A stretch of DNA of 6,238 bases from Sedimenticola sp. (GTDB lineage Bacteria; Pseudomonadota; Gammaproteobacteria; Chromatiales; Chromatiaceae). Location of the stretch: NCBI GenBank assembly GCA_030619405.1, contig JAUXBK010000158.1:1-6238 (forward strand), in the 5' to 3' direction. Positions 5,394 to 6,238 of this stretch are shown here, in pieces. The position numbers were made by a program, and so were the translations under genes. Within the stretch, counting starts at the first letter, position 1, and every line of letters begins with the position of its first letter. The notes beneath the pieces were generated by a model. The model saw only the letters and a program-made list of their open reading frames with translations. It made no database searches and had not been told where the DNA came from.

Positions 5394-5979
5394 AGAATAG
5401 CGGCAGCACCTGCTCCTCGAAGGTGGCCTGATCCAGTGGCCCGAGGTGAGTATAGACCAGGCGCCCATCGCGGGCGATGAGCACGGTGTAGGGCAATACC
5501 CCGCGCCGGTCTCCCCACTGCTTGAGTACTTTCCACCCTTCGTCCTCTCCCGCCACCAGCGTTGGATAGTTGATCCCCAGCGTACGAGCCACGTTCCTCA
5601 ACTTGCGCTCGCTGTCGATACCGATGCCGACGATCTGCAAGCCCCGCCCGCCATATTTCTCCTGGTAGCCGACAAAATCGCGGATCTCGTACTGGCAGGG
5701 GGGACACCAGCTGGCCCAGAAATTGAGCATGATCACCTTCCCCCGCCACTCATCCAGCTGATGCGCCGTGCCATCCAGTGCTTTCAGCCTGAATGTCGGC
5801 ATCTCCCAGGCACTGCTGCCGACGGGTCCGGCGAGCGTGTAGAGCGGTGTCATGAGGGCGAGCAGCAACAACCCTCTGATGACGCCCCCAGCAGTCGAGT
5901 GCAGAAGCCGTGGGGTGCACTGGCGTGCATCCACTTCGCTGCGTCTGGACAGTCGTGCAGGATCGGCTTGCTCTGCCAC
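5392..5979 (-). CDS. TlpA/ResA-family thioredoxin-like protein, exported thiol-disulfide oxidoreductase
   Basis: The protein has a thioredoxin fold with the redox motif WCPPC (91-95, in FWASWCPPC) and a probable cis-proline at 163 (VLPYT). The region from about 57 to 195, starting SSAWEMPTFRLKALDG, is the usual TlpA/ResA/AhpC-TSA layout. Relatives act outside the cytoplasmic membrane, keeping cysteines reduced for cytochrome c or other envelope proteins; the partner here is unknown. A hydrophobic stretch (about 36-50) after an Arg, ending near GPVGSSA, reads as a signal peptide or anchor. The start is uncertain. The GTG at 5979 has a good AAGGAG 5 nt upstream, but the first 32 residues look atypical and overlap another reading frame. 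An in-frame GTG at 5934 and an ATG at 5853 are alternatives; the latter would lose most of the signal peptide. The stop runs into a heptamer array. Function as a thiol oxidoreductase is secure; the exact subfamily is not. Confidence 0.88.
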   Translation of the reverse strand: MAEQADPARLSRRSEVDARQCTPRLLHSTAGGVIRGLLLLALMTPLYTLAGPVGSSAWEMPTFRLKALDGTAHQLDEWRGKVIMLNFWASWCPPCQYEIRDFVGYQEKYGGRGLQIVGIGIDSERKLRNVARTLGINYPTLVAGEDEGWKVLKQWGDRRGVLPYTVLIARDGRLVYTHLGPLDQATFEEQVLPLF

Positions 5980-6110
5980 ACATTCTCCTTATCGTCCGCT
6001 ATGCGCGGTACGCCGTCGCTGTTGGTCTCGTGGCAACGGTTGCACTTGAACGGGCCATGCGATCCATCCGGGTTGTACAGGGTTGCCTGCCGGCAGGTGG
6101 TCAAGCCCAC
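5850..6110 (-). CDS. Hypothetical small CXXCH protein overlapping the TlpA-like gene
   Basis: From a GTG at 6110 this frame encodes 86 residues with CNRCH at 23-27, the pattern that binds c-type haem, and further Cys at 6, 54 and 70 plus a run of three near the end. I do not recognise the family. The first 70 or so codons mostly end in G or C, as expected for coding DNA here, and read like a protein (for example NPDGSHGPFKCNRCHETN); the last 15 do not. No signal peptide is visible, which argues against a complete exported cytochrome; a zinc-binding protein or a truncated cytochrome fragment are alternatives. An in-frame stop lies eight codons before the GTG, and no strong Shine-Dalgarno sequence is present. 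The final 130 bp overlap the annotated N-terminus of the TlpA-like gene, and its stop TGA overlaps an ATG of that frame (ATGA at 5850-5853), an arrangement typical of translational coupling. Confidence 0.45.
   Translation of the reverse strand: MGLTTCRQATLYNPDGSHGPFKCNRCHETNSDGVPRIADDKENVWQSKPILHDCPDAAKWMHASAPHGFCTRLLGASSEGCCCSPS
5985..5990 (-). promoter_or_regulatory. Possible ribosome-binding site for the TlpA-like gene
   Basis: AAGGAG on the minus strand is 5 nt upstream of the GTG at 5979. It is the main support for that start, but it lies inside the CXXCH reading frame, where it also reads as Lys-Glu, so it may be coincidental. Confidence 0.45.
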
Positions 6111-6161
6111 GTCCGGTGTGGGACTTGGAAAATATTAAATTACGTGATTTGCGCCGGATAG

Positions 6162-6237
6162 GGCTTCGTCTTCAAGGCGCGCCAAGGGGCGCATACTCGT
6201 TGTATGTAACCCTTGGCGCAACACCGAAGACGGAGCC
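6162..6237. repeat. Long imperfect inverted repeat at the right edge
   Basis: Arms of about 35 bp flank a 5-nt loop (6197-6201). From the outside in, the matching blocks are GGCTTCGTCTTC with GAAGACGGAGCC (6162-6173 and 6226-6237, 11 of 12), GCGCCAAGGG with CCCTTGGCGC (6179-6188 and 6210-6219), and CATAC with GTATG (6192-6196 and 6202-6206), with short mismatched bulges between. No T run follows on either strand inside the window. It may be a dispersed palindromic repeat or part of a terminator for a gene beyond the edge. Confidence 0.55.
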
Positions 6238-6238
6238 A

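Noticed and set aside
5750..5983. Minus-strand frame starting ATG 5983 near the AAGGAG site
   Set aside because: The ATG is only 1 nt from the AAGGAG, its translation has no domain, and it would displace the clear thioredoxin fold frame.

Overview
This window is GC-rich and fits a gammaproteobacterium. The main reason is a RelA-type (not SpoT- or Rel-type) alarmone synthetase, since separate RelA and SpoT proteins are typical of beta- and gammaproteobacteria. It lies beside an M48 protease of the short HtpX form and a periplasmic TlpA-like thioredoxin. The genus cannot be named from the sequence; a sulfur-oxidiser or Chromatiales-like lineage is only a guess. All supported genes are on the minus strand, so transcription runs from right to left.

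In transcription order, the right edge (6162-6237) is a long imperfect inverted repeat. It is followed by a short ORF with a CXXCH motif (6110-5850), whose 3' part overlaps the start of a WCPPC thioredoxin-like TlpA/ResA-family protein (5979-5392). The TlpA-like stop codon runs straight into a 7-bp tandem repeat (5365-5393). Next is a heat-shock (sigma-32 type) promoter (5320-5348), a strong hairpin in the predicted 5' leader, and htpX (5250-4387). A 598-bp gene-poor gap follows. It is dominated by a nested pair of small inverted-repeat elements: a 144-bp MITE-like insertion inside the right arm of an older 202-bp palindromic element. Then come a DUF1015-family gene (3788-2550), a 186-bp spacer carrying a REP-like palindromic cluster, and relA (2363-135). 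The left edge (1-134) is AT-rich with a small nested inverted repeat and no gene.

The genes do not form one obvious pathway. RelA (starvation response), HtpX (membrane-protein quality control under stress) and the TlpA-like protein (periplasmic thiol redox, often cytochrome c or envelope maturation) share a loose stress and envelope theme. The large repeat-filled spacers suggest independent transcription units rather than one operon. I found no convincing new biological system. The most informative observations are the reconstructable nested insertion at 3975-4328, the textbook-like sigma-32 promoter with a structured leader before htpX, and the CXXCH ORF overlapping the TlpA-like gene.
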